Positions 1-5,709 of a stretch of DNA of 8,921 bases are shown piece after piece (position 1 is the first letter of the stretch; each line of letters starts with the position of its first letter). The position numbers were made by a program, and so were the translations under genes. The notes under the pieces were generated by a model, which had not been told where the DNA came from, made no database searches, and saw nothing but the letters and a program-made list of their open reading frames with translations. Source of the stretch: an uncultured Campylobacter sp. (lineage in GTDB: Bacteria > Campylobacterota > Campylobacteria > Campylobacterales > Campylobacteraceae); contig CAAHEJ010000012.1 of NCBI GenBank assembly GCA_900772495.1, positions 1 through 8,921 of the forward strand. The letters run 5' to 3'.

Positions 1-377
1 AGGTGAAAATTACCGCCATTGCCTATGTTGCCATAGCCTATAAATTTCGCTCTCGTTGCTATGCCGTAACTACTGCCATTAGTTGAATTTGACGCTATAA
101 TGCCCGCTACATGTGTGCCGTGTGATAAATAATCTCCACGAGTGCTGTTGTTTAATACTTTTATAATGTTACCTTGAAGAAAAGGGTGTGTGGTGTCAAA
201 ACCTCCATCGATGATACCCAAATTTACGCCCTTGCCCGTGTAGCCTTGTGCGTGCGCCTTGTCAATGTTGTGCAGCTCAAAGCTTGAAAGAGCACTTAAA
301 TTTGACACAAAAAGGGCTAAAAACACCAAGATGATGAAATGATAAGGTTTTAACGCCACTTGTTTTTGAATTCTCAA
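1..377 (-). CDS. Secreted subtilisin-like (S8) serine protease, 5' part only
   Basis: Only the first 125 codons are in the window; the gene continues beyond position 1. The frame encodes a basic start, a hydrophobic segment (about residues 14-30, FIILVFLALFVSNLSAL) that looks like a signal peptide, then the beginning of a subtilase catalytic domain. The catalytic Asp motif is GIIDGGFDTTHP (D57) and the catalytic His motif is SHGTHVAGIIA (H86); the Ser motif would lie outside. The start is inferred: there is no ATG between the upstream in-frame stop and the signal peptide, and TTG at 377 has AAGGA five bases upstream. GTG at 359 is a weaker alternative. The very short gap between signal peptide and protease domain resembles autotransporter subtilases of epsilonproteobacteria, but the C-terminal barrel that would prove this is not visible. 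Family assignment is secure; autotransporter status is inference. Confidence 0.85.
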   Translation of the reverse strand, partial: MRIQKQVALKPYHFIILVFLALFVSNLSALSSFELHNIDKAHAQGYTGKGVNLGIIDGGFDTTHPFLQGNIIKVLNNSTRGDYLSHGTHVAGIIASNSTNGSSYGIATRAKFIGYGNIGNGGNFH

Positions 378-403
378 AGTTTTCCTTAAAACATTTTCAA
401 AAA

Positions 404-409
404 ATTATA
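404..409 (-). promoter_or_regulatory. -10 box for the S8 protease gene
   Basis: On the minus strand this reads gcTATAATTTTTTG, a perfect TATAAT 26 bases before the TTG start. No -35 hexamer is evident, as is usual for RpoD promoters in Campylobacter. It lies just outside the foldback repeat that begins at 422. Confidence 0.55.
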
Positions 410-421
410 GCGAAAATAATA

Positions 422-602
422 GCTCTTTTCTCAAAAAGTGTTGATTTTGCGCTTTATTTATCTTTGCGAGTGGCTAAGACGGCGTGGCAATCCATAAAGT
501 AAAGATAATGCTTAAAATTGTGGATTGCCACGAATTTGGCTGTGTCAAATTCACACAATGACGAGCAAAGCGCAAAATCAAGGCGTTTTAAGAAAAAGAG
601 CC
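422..602. repeat. Large imperfect foldback (MITE/REP-like) repeat
   Basis: The spacer between the S8 protease and the 372-residue protein folds back on itself. Perfect paired blocks are 422-429 with 594-601 (8 bp, GCTCTTTT), 441-455 with 567-581 (15 bp, TTGATTTTGCGCTTT) and 484-494 with 521-531 (11 bp, GTGGCAATCCA), around a 26-base loop. Between blocks the arms have diverged. The right arm carries a nested 7-bp stem (532-538 with 546-552). GGCAATCCA together with CGTCATTG (reverse strand of 556-563) and TTGCGAG (464-470) matches the theme of short palindromic elements dispersed in many proteobacteria. Two short ORFs that cross this region are regarded as chance. It ends 7 bases after the stop of the 372-residue gene and could act as its transcription terminator. 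Confidence 0.65.
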
Positions 603-608
603 AAAAAT

Positions 609-1727
609 TTAATTTCGCTTGATGAGCGTTTTTGCCTTTTCCCAAAGGCTTATGCCGAGTTTTTTCGCCTGCGTGGTGTTAAAATCCTTGTATTTTTCGC
701 CCACAACCCTTTCTAAATCGCTCATTTCTTTTTTGAAAACATTGATTTTGCTTTGCGTAAGGCGCGACAAATCATCGACTTTTGGATTTTTTTTCAGCTC
801 ATTTATGCTCAGCAAAATCTGCGCTCTGCTCTCGCTGATAAGGCGTTTGAATTTCGCAAAAATCGTGTCTAGCTCGTTTTCAAGTAGATTTTTGAGTATA
901 TCCCTCACGGGGTTTTCATAGCTTGCGGCAAGTGCCTTTAAAAGCGTGATAAAGCCATCTTCTAAGTCAATCAGCTCTTTTTCCTTGCGCGTTAAGTCCT
1001 CTTCAAAAGCGCAAAAAGCAAAGCTCGTCCTAAATTTCTCCAAGCCAAGCCCTATGCCCTCTTGCGTGCCTTTGACGACACCCACGCAAAGCTCGCGGGC
1101 TAAATTTTTGGACTCATTTGCCAGCTCAAAGGCTGCGCTCAGCACGATTTTAGAGCTTTGCAAAATGTTTTTTTTGATGAAATCCGCCTCGCAAATAGCA
1201 TTATACATTAAATCCTTTGAAATTTCACTTATGGTAAGCTCTATGTCCTCGCCCTTTTCAAGTGTCGTTATAAAGGCACTTTCAGCCGTTTCTTTAAGCA
1301 GCCCTAAAATCTCCACTTCAAACAAAAACGCCTCGTCAATACTGCTTGAAATTTGAGCCTTGTAAGCCGATGAATCAAGGCTTTGTTTGAGTTCAAAAAA
1401 GGTTTGGCTGATTTCGTTTTTGATGACATTTTTTTGCGCTTCGATTTTGCCGTGCAAAATTTCTTGCTCGTTTATCAGCGTGTAAAGGGCGTTTTGCTCG
1501 CTTTGCACCTTAGCTTTGATGAGCGCTTTGATGACTTTTGTGGCGTTTTGTTTGTCAAGCATTTTGAGCTTGTCAAGCACCTTTAAAAACTCATTTAGCG
1601 CCTTGTCAAGTTTTGAATTTGGCAGTTTTTGCACGGCTAGGTTGAAAGTCAAATCCTCCAAAAGCTCGCCAGCTCGCTCTTTTTGCGATGAAAGTGAATG
1701 CTCGAAAATAACCAACGCGTTTTGCAT
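609..1727 (-). CDS. Conserved hypothetical long alpha-helical protein (372 aa)
   Basis: I do not recognise a defined function. The protein is almost entirely predicted helical, rich in Leu, Lys and Glu, with no signal peptide and no strongly hydrophobic membrane segment, so probably cytosolic or peripherally membrane-associated. Residues 35-115 and 240-350 look like amphipathic or coiled-coil helices. A glycine-spaced helix around residues 214-231 (CVGVVKGTQEGIGLGLEKF) recalls the repeated G-x3-G helices of DUF6781-type proteins; that link is a guess. The ATG at 1727 is supported by AAGGA six bases upstream, in the same aaggacaaaaaATG context as kdsA. A possible -10 (TAAAAT, 1749-1754) lies in the 126-bp gap behind the DUF493 gene. 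From memory, C. jejuni has a similar-sized hypothetical gene after moaC and the DUF493 gene, which suggests a conserved neighbourhood. An A8 run (minus strand of 787-794) lies in the coding sequence. Confidence 0.85.
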   Translation of the reverse strand: MQNALVIFEHSLSSQKERAGELLEDLTFNLAVQKLPNSKLDKALNEFLKVLDKLKMLDKQNATKVIKALIKAKVQSEQNALYTLINEQEILHGKIEAQKNVIKNEISQTFFELKQSLDSSAYKAQISSSIDEAFLFEVEILGLLKETAESAFITTLEKGEDIELTISEISKDLMYNAICEADFIKKNILQSSKIVLSAAFELANESKNLARELCVGVVKGTQEGIGLGLEKFRTSFAFCAFEEDLTRKEKELIDLEDGFITLLKALAASYENPVRDILKNLLENELDTIFAKFKRLISESRAQILLSINELKKNPKVDDLSRLTQSKINVFKKEMSDLERVVGEKYKDFNTTQAKKLGISLWEKAKTLIKRN

Positions 1728-1853
1728 TTTTTGTCCTTTTTGCTTTGAATTTTACTTTAAATTTGGCAAAAATTTAGCTTTTTTGTGAAATTTTTGCTTT
1801 TTATAAATTTAAGCCCATTTTTAAGGCTCAATTTTACTTCAATTTTTCTCAAT

Positions 1854-2117
1854 TTAAAGCACGAATTTAGCCCTTTTTTTAAGCTTTTCAAAAATGTCAA
1901 GCCTGTCCTTTTCGCTATCAACAAAGACTTTGAGTGTGTAGCTTTGGTATTTGCCACTGCTGCTTTGCTGGGAAGGGGCGAAGCTAAATTCTCTTTTGCC
2001 TAAAATCTCGTCAAAAACCCCGTGAGCGTTTTGTTTGCTCTCAAAAATGACGCGGTATTGCCAAAATGTAGGGTAAATGATAAATGGCTTTTCATTCAGC
2101 TCGCTTAAATTCACCAC
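1854..2117 (-). CDS. DUF493 / YbeD-like small protein
   Basis: The frame matches the DUF493 (YbeD) family of small alpha/beta proteins of about 90 residues, of unknown or allosteric-regulator type function. Family features are the FWQYRVIFES beginning, the EILGKREFSF middle, and the KYQSYTLKVFVDSEKDRLDIFEKLKK ending pattern (given in two overlapping parts: KYQSYTLKVFVDSE and SEKDRLDIFEKLKK) that closes with a short helix. The start is not certain. No ATG exists; the longest reading begins with TTG at 2141 (95 aa), while GTG at 2117 has a strong AAGGGGG six bases upstream and gives 87 aa, nearer the family length. I chose GTG 2117. The gene overlaps the 3' end of moaC by 26 bases (50 with the TTG start), which predicts translational coupling. 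The same moaC-DUF493 order occurs, as I recall, in C. jejuni. Confidence 0.8.
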   Translation of the reverse strand: MVNLSELNEKPFIIYPTFWQYRVIFESKQNAHGVFDEILGKREFSFAPSQQSSSGKYQSYTLKVFVDSEKDRLDIFEKLKKRAKFVL

Positions 2118-2568
2118 TTTTGCCCCCTTGTTTGCTTTCAAGCACTATATCGCTCATTTTCATACCCTTGTCTATGGCTTTGAGCATATCATAAATGGTT
2201 AAAAGTCCTATGCTAACGCCCGTGAGAGCTTCCATCTCCACGCCCGTTTTGCCCTCGCATTTTACCTTGACAAAGAGCGTAAAGCTCAAATCGCGCGCAT
2301 TTTCCTTTATATCCACTTCTACCTTTGAAATCATCAGCGGGTGGCACATAGGTATAAGCTCGCTCGTTTTTTTCGCTCCCATAATCGCCGCTACCACAGC
2401 GGTTTCAAGCACAGCTCCCTTTTTTGCGGTGCTATTTTTCACGGCTAAAAAGGCTTCTTCGCTCATAAAAATCGTTCCACTTGCCACAGCTTCGCGTTTT
2501 GTGATAGCTTTTTTGCTAACATCGACCATTTTAGGGCGGTTTTTTTCGTCTAAATGTGTGAGTTTCAT
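2092..2568 (-). CDS. moaC: Cyclic pyranopterin monophosphate synthase MoaC
   Basis: MoaC works with the radical SAM enzyme MoaA in the first step of molybdenum cofactor synthesis, converting the MoaA product into cyclic pyranopterin monophosphate in the cytosol. The 158 residues match the usual length (E. coli about 161). Conserved blocks visible are MVDVSKKAITKREAVASG (14-31), the active-site PMCHPLMISKVEV (73-85, with H76), GKTGVEMEALT (106-116) and LTIYDMLKA (123-131, with D127 and K130), ending in GGKSGEF. The ATG at 2568 is preceded only by a weak AGAAAG, but a TATAAT at 2598-2603 on the same strand gives a leader of about 20-25 bases, which fits this start. It is the first gene of a probable operon with the DUF493 gene. 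No moaA or other mo genes are present in the window. Confidence 0.97.
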   Translation of the reverse strand: MKLTHLDEKNRPKMVDVSKKAITKREAVASGTIFMSEEAFLAVKNSTAKKGAVLETAVVAAIMGAKKTSELIPMCHPLMISKVEVDIKENARDLSFTLFVKVKCEGKTGVEMEALTGVSIGLLTIYDMLKAIDKGMKMSDIVLESKQGGKSGEFKRAE

Positions 2569-2597
2569 CGGCTTTCTTTTTTGTAAATTTTTTGAAA

Positions 2598-2603
2598 ATT
2601 ATA
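2598..2603 (-). promoter_or_regulatory. -10 box for moaC
   Basis: The minus strand reads ttgcTATAATTTTC, a perfect TATAAT 29 bases before the moaC ATG. Only 22 bases separate it from the opposing -10 box at 2626-2631, so the two promoters overlap back to back. Confidence 0.6.
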
Positions 2604-2625
2604 GCAAATTGAGTAAAATTTAAGC

Positions 2626-2631
2626 TACAAT
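2626..2631 (+). promoter_or_regulatory. -10 box for the acidic protein gene
   Basis: TACAAT preceded by AAATTTAAGC, 30 bases before the ATG at 2662. The upstream half of this promoter overlaps the moaC -10 on the other strand. Confidence 0.5.
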
Positions 2632-2661
2632 ATCGCCAAGATTTTACAAAAAGGAAAATTT

Positions 2662-2850
2662 ATGGCAAAGTATGATGACGACTTTGAGGGTTATGAGGAC
2701 TTGCTGGATAACGAAGATAACGAGAATTTAGACGAGTTTGAGGATTTAGATGATGATTACTCAGGCTTTGGACGCAAAAGCTATGCTTATGATGACGATG
2801 ATTACAGCTTTGACGATGAGGACAATGATGACAGCTACGAAATGGAGTAA
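2662..2850 (+). CDS. Small highly acidic protein (62 aa)
   Basis: Of 62 residues, 20 are Asp and 9 are Glu, against three basic residues; there are 11 Tyr/Phe and no Cys. The sequence is built of acid clusters (DDD, DDDD) interrupted by single aromatic residues, so it is expected to be disordered and strongly negatively charged. It is a real gene judging by AAGGA at 2651-2655 (six bases before ATG), its own -10 at 2626-2631, and its divergent position beside moaC. C. jejuni has, as I recall, a 'highly acidic protein' gene at the same position next to moaC. No function is known to me; partner binding through charge, metal binding or a nucleic-acid-mimic role are only possibilities. It converges with the 2881-3216 gene, with only 30 bases between stops. 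Confidence 0.88.
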   Translation: MAKYDDDFEGYEDLLDNEDNENLDEFEDLDDDYSGFGRKSYAYDDDDYSFDDEDNDDSYEME

Positions 2851-2880
2851 ATTTTACTCACATCAACATAGCGCAAAATC

Positions 2881-3216
2881 CTAAAAATCCTTACTCAAAT
2901 CCTTTTCAGTGTCTATCTCATAGGCTTTGTAAAGGTTTGGCAAAAGTTTGCGAATGCCGTAATCGTAGTTGTAAAAAAGCTTGTAAATTTGCTCTAAATT
3001 CGGGCTTTGATTTGAATTTATATTCTCACCCGCTGAATTCGCGCCCGTTTGCTTGTGTGCTGAATTCGCTTCATTTATCGAGCTTGCTGAATGCAACTTC
3101 GCAAAATCAAACACCGCTGTTTGTCCTACTTTTGGGATATGCGCATCAAAAAAGGCGTAGAATTCAGCCCTTGCCTTAAAAAGCGTGTTCAAATCGTTGA
3201 TTATCTTGTCTTTCAT
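2881..3216 (-). CDS. Small conserved hypothetical protein (111 aa)
   Basis: No function recognised. The protein has two conserved-looking ends, residues 1-40 (starting MKDKIINDLNTLFKARAEFY, then a VGQTAVFDFAKL segment) and residues 72-111 (PNLEQIYKLFYNYDYGIRKL, then LPNLYKAYEIDTEKDL). Between them lies a low-complexity linker rich in Ser, Asn, Ala and Gly (about 42-71). No signal peptide or membrane segment. ATG 3216 has AAGGA six bases upstream (3223-3227). It is divergent from the HemW-like gene; a possible -10 is TAAAAT at 3251-3256 (minus). From memory C. jejuni has a shorter hypothetical protein beside its HemN-like gene, which may be the homologue without the linker. The linker DNA contains a direct repeat (see separate entry). 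Confidence 0.82.
   Translation of the reverse strand: MKDKIINDLNTLFKARAEFYAFFDAHIPKVGQTAVFDFAKLHSASSINEANSAHKQTGANSAGENINSNQSPNLEQIYKLFYNYDYGIRKLLPNLYKAYEIDTEKDLSKDF
3032..3069. repeat. Direct repeat GCTGAATTCGC inside a coding linker
   Basis: The 11-mer GCTGAATTCGC occurs at 3032-3042 and 3059-3069, 27 bases apart (nine codons, in frame), and encodes the two ANSA motifs of the low-complexity linker of the 111-residue protein. It suggests that the linker grew by in-frame duplication. Confidence 0.6.
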
Positions 3217-3289
3217 TCATTATCCTTTTACATAAAACATTTTTCGCAACATTTTAGCAAATTTGGCTTACAAATTCGCCATTTTTGGC

Positions 3290-3295
3290 TATAAT
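3290..3295 (+). promoter_or_regulatory. -10 box for the HemW-like gene
   Basis: Reads tttggcTATAATTTCAC, a perfect TATAAT 42 bases before the ATG at 3338. The fit to other promoters in this window (gcTATAATTT) is very good. Confidence 0.6.
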
Positions 3296-3337
3296 TTCAC
3301 TTTATTTAAAAAAGATTAAAGAAAGTGATAAAAACAA

Positions 3338-4663
3338 ATGAATATTATCCAAAAACTCGCTTTAAACTACTCTCACCGCACAATGAAGAGAAGTTTAGAA
3401 CAAAATTTTAAAGTCCATTTACGCGCCAAAGAAAAAGCTCCAAACCCTCAAAAAAACACTATGCTTTACGCGCATATCCCCTTTTGCCACACTTTTTGTC
3501 CGTATTGTAGCTTTCACAAATACGCCTATGATGAGGATTTGGCAAAGGTTTATTTCCAAAGTCTTAGAGCCGAACTTGAAATCATCAAAGCAAAGGGCTT
3601 TGATTTTAGCACTATGGTTGTAGGCGGTGGCACGACTTTGATAAACGAGGACGAACTTTTACGCACCTTAGAGCTTTGCAAAAAGCTTTTTCATATAAAA
3701 GAAATCTCGTGCGAAACCGACCCTAATCACATCGAACCACAGCAATTAAAGCGTTTCAAAGGACTTATTGACAGGCTAAGTTGCGGGGTGCAAAGCTTTG
3801 ATGATGAGATTTTAAAAAAAGTTTCTCGTTACGCGAAATTTGGCTCGGGTAAAGAGCTACAAGAAAAACTTGAAAAAGCCATAGGCATTTTGCCGATTTT
3901 CAGCATTGATTTGATTTTTAACTTCCCCTTTCAAAGCAAAGAGCAGCTTTTAAACGATTTAAACATAGCCAAAGCACTTGCCCCACAGCAAATCACAAGC
4001 TATCCTTTAATGAAATCAAAACTCACCACAGAAGCTATCTCAAAGGCTTTGGGCGTGAGTTTTAAGGACAATGAATTTGAATTTTACCGCGTGATTTGTG
4101 ATTTTTTTAAGGATTATGCGCGTAACAATGCGTGGAGCTTTTCGCTACAAAAAGATAGCTTAAATGACGAGTATGTAAGCTCTTACCACGAGTATGTTGG
4201 CGTTGGAAGTGGAGCGTTTAGCTTTTTAGGCGGTGAGCTTTTAATCAACGCCTTTAATCTCAAAGATTACACAACGCTTATCAAAGAAAAAAGCAATGCC
4301 AATATCGCTAGCGTGGCGTTTCATCGCAAGGAGATTATGCGTTACATTTTCTTAACGCAAATGTTTGCGGGCGAACTTAATATCGCTAAATTCAACGCTG
4401 AATTTAAATGCTCGCTTGAAAATGAACTTAAATTCGAGCTTTTAGGGCTCAAAATGGCAAGTGCTGTCGTGCAAGAAAATGGCGTTTTAAAATGCACGGA
4501 CTTTGGGCGCTATCTCTTTGTGGTGCTGATGAAAGACTTTTACACAGGTATGGATATCGTGCGTGCGGTATTTAGAGACGATGCGTGGCTTAAAAACAAA
4601 GATTTTATCGATATTATGAGCGAGAAAAATTTATCAAATGCTTCATTTGCCGAGCAAATTTGA
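3338..4663 (+). CDS. HemW/HemN-family radical SAM protein (coproporphyrinogen III oxidase-like)
   Basis: A 441-residue cytosolic radical SAM protein of the oxygen-independent coproporphyrinogen oxidase superfamily. The cluster motif is HIPFCHTFCPYC (C50, C54, C57), followed by VVGGGTTL (94-101) for SAM binding, SCETDPNHI (124-132), RLSCGVQSFDDEIL (146-159) and DLIFNFPFQ (191-199); YHEYVGVGSGAFSFL (283-297) lies in the C-terminal half. The third Cys is followed by SF, as in HemW-type proteins (CPYCxF), not by the extra Cys of true HemN (CGC). So the classical coproporphyrinogen oxidase reaction is less likely than a HemW-like haem chaperone or other haem-related radical role. The usual GGGTP is GGGTT here. 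The protein is longer than most HemW proteins. The ATG has no strong ribosome binding site, but the promoter position and lack of a better start support it. It is monocistronic, divergent from the 111-residue gene. Confidence 0.9.
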   Translation: MNIIQKLALNYSHRTMKRSLEQNFKVHLRAKEKAPNPQKNTMLYAHIPFCHTFCPYCSFHKYAYDEDLAKVYFQSLRAELEIIKAKGFDFSTMVVGGGTTLINEDELLRTLELCKKLFHIKEISCETDPNHIEPQQLKRFKGLIDRLSCGVQSFDDEILKKVSRYAKFGSGKELQEKLEKAIGILPIFSIDLIFNFPFQSKEQLLNDLNIAKALAPQQITSYPLMKSKLTTEAISKALGVSFKDNEFEFYRVICDFFKDYARNNAWSFSLQKDSLNDEYVSSYHEYVGVGSGAFSFLGGELLINAFNLKDYTTLIKEKSNANIASVAFHRKEIMRYIFLTQMFAGELNIAKFNAEFKCSLENELKFELLGLKMASAVVQENGVLKCTDFGRYLFVVLMKDFYTGMDIVRAVFRDDAWLKNKDFIDIMSEKNLSNASFAEQI

Positions 4664-4902
4664 TTTAAAACGACTTTATTTTGCTAAAAAGCCTTTATTT
4701 GCGAGCTTAAAATTCAGCAATCACCTTGCAAGCTACTAAAAAACGGCGTGGCTTTTGCCCATCATCACAAGTAAATTTTGAAAAATTTGCGTGATATGTC
4801 GCCATTGCAACCAAAAAAAGCATATCTCATCACCACACCCGCGCAAACGGCTACACTTATGCAACTTTGACTTAAATTTATGCCATTTGCTCTTTTAAAG
4901 CC
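4664..4902. other. 239-bp spacer between convergent genes
   Basis: The region between the stops of the HemW-like gene and kdsA is unusually long for convergent genes. I see no strong hairpin terminator, tRNA or promoter of the TATAAT type. Its only notable content is a possible 38-codon ORF on the minus strand (4707-4823), listed separately. Confidence 0.6.
4707..4823 (-). CDS. Possible small ORF (38 aa), perhaps a gene remnant
   Basis: The minus strand reads ATG, then a short hydrophobic stretch (MLFLVAMATYHA), then NFSKFTCDDGQ, KPRRFLVAC and KVIAEF before TAA. The composition (two Cys, mixed charges, non-repetitive) looks more like a real polypeptide end than the Lys/Asn/Phe-rich translations usual in AT-rich spacers. 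The first 12 residues resemble the core of a signal peptide lacking its positive start. The ATG has only a weak upstream GATGAG. A second ATG at 4830 in another frame (MRYAFF...) would join this frame if the T7 run (minus strand of 4812-4818) were one base shorter, which would give a more typical signal peptide. So this may be a short secreted peptide, a frameshifted remnant, or chance. Function unknown. Confidence 0.3.
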   Translation of the reverse strand: MLFLVAMATYHANFSKFTCDDGQKPRRFLVACKVIAEF

Positions 4903-5709
4903 CTATTTAACGCACGCGGCGATTTCTAGCAAATTTTTCACACAAGCTTTCAGCCTTTTTGGTGTGAGCTGATTTTGCGCATCGCACAAAGCCTTGCAAG
5001 GATTTGTGTGCGTTTCAAAGAAAAAGCCATCAACGCCCACAGCAGCAGCAGCCCTTGCAAGCGGCTCTATGAATTCGCTTTTGCCTCCGCTTTTGCCATT
5101 TGCGGCTCCGGGCATTTGCACGCTGTGCGTGGCGTCAAAGATGACAGGGGCGAATTCGCGCATTATGATTAAACTTCTCATATCCACGACTAAATTTGAG
5201 TAGCCAAAGCTCGCTCCGCGCTCAGCCACGAAAACCCCGCATTTGTCCGCCACTTCATAGCCTTCTTCGTCCGTTCCACGCGTTTGCAGCACCTTTTTAA
5301 CGCTGTATTTAATGTCAGCAGGGCTTAAAAACTGCCCTTTTTTGATATTTACCCTTGCCTTTGTTTTTGCAGCCGCCACAAGCAAATCCGTTTGACGGCA
5401 CAAAAAGGCTGGAATTTGCAGCACATCAGCCACCTTTGCCACAGGCGCAGCTTGCGTGCTTTCGTGTATGTCTGTGAGAATTTTCATCTTAAATTCATCT
5501 TTTACGGCGGCTAAAATTTCAAGCCCCCTTTCAAGCCCCACTCCGCGAAAGCTCTCTATGCTCGTGCGGTTTGCCTTGTCAAAGCTGGATTTAAAGTAAA
5601 ATTCTATGCGCTCATCCTCGTTAAATTCGGCAAGTTCTTTTGCCACTTCAAAGACAAGTTCCTTGCTCTCGATGGCGCAAGGTCCTGCGATGAGAATCAT
5701 TTTTTTCAT
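4903..5709 (-). CDS. kdsA: 3-deoxy-D-manno-octulosonate 8-phosphate synthase KdsA
   Basis: KdsA condenses phosphoenolpyruvate and arabinose 5-phosphate to KDO 8-phosphate, the precursor of the KDO sugar that joins lipid A to the core of lipopolysaccharide or lipooligosaccharide. The 268 residues fit the family. Visible motifs are IAGPCAIES (7-15), FKSSFDKANRTS (39-50), KILTDIHE (76-83), LQIPAFLCRQTDLL (97-110), NIKKGQFLSP (121-130), RGASFGYSNLVVDMR (164-178), DATHSVQMPG (192-201) and FFFETHTNP (229-237). The four metal ligands of the metal-dependent class are all present: C11, H195, E232 and D243, with the same spacing as in the Aquifex enzyme; E. coli-type enzymes have Asn in place of the Cys. 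ATG 5709 overlaps the stop of the upstream EamA gene by 4 bases (ATGA arrangement) and has AAGGA six bases upstream (5716-5720), so it is in one operon with that transporter. Confidence 0.98.
   Translation of the reverse strand: MKKMILIAGPCAIESKELVFEVAKELAEFNEDERIEFYFKSSFDKANRTSIESFRGVGLERGLEILAAVKDEFKMKILTDIHESTQAAPVAKVADVLQIPAFLCRQTDLLVAAAKTKARVNIKKGQFLSPADIKYSVKKVLQTRGTDEEGYEVADKCGVFVAERGASFGYSNLVVDMRSLIIMREFAPVIFDATHSVQMPGAANGKSGGKSEFIEPLARAAAAVGVDGFFFETHTNPCKALCDAQNQLTPKRLKACVKNLLEIAACVK

Noticed and set aside
454..716. Two 63-codon ORFs on opposite strands over 454-716
   Set aside because: Both cross the foldback repeat, lack ribosome binding sites, and one overlaps the 372-residue gene. 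Their reading is explained by the inverted repeat.
787..794. A8/T8 run in the coding sequence of the 372-residue protein as a phase-variation tract
   Set aside because: The gene is in frame, and runs of eight A are common by chance in AT-rich Lys-coding DNA; it lacks the isolation and length of the G10 tract.
619..1788. Several 67-136 codon ORFs on the plus strand opposite the 372-residue gene
   Set aside because: Ser/Phe/Leu-rich translations typical of the antisense strand of a Lys/Glu/Leu-rich gene; no ribosome binding sites and no family features.
1812..1828. Possible terminator AGCC...GGCT behind the DUF493 gene
   Set aside because: Only four paired bases around a nine-base loop, without a clean T run; too weak to call.
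2195..2623. 142-codon plus-strand ORF opposite moaC
   Set aside because: Antisense shadow of a certain gene; it would also run through both divergent promoters.
3035..5157. Clustered GAATTCGC words (3035, 3062, 5071, 5152)
   Set aside because: They lie in coding sequence and follow from frequent Ala-Asn-Ser or Glu-Phe-Ala codon pairs; no regular spacing or shared strand context.
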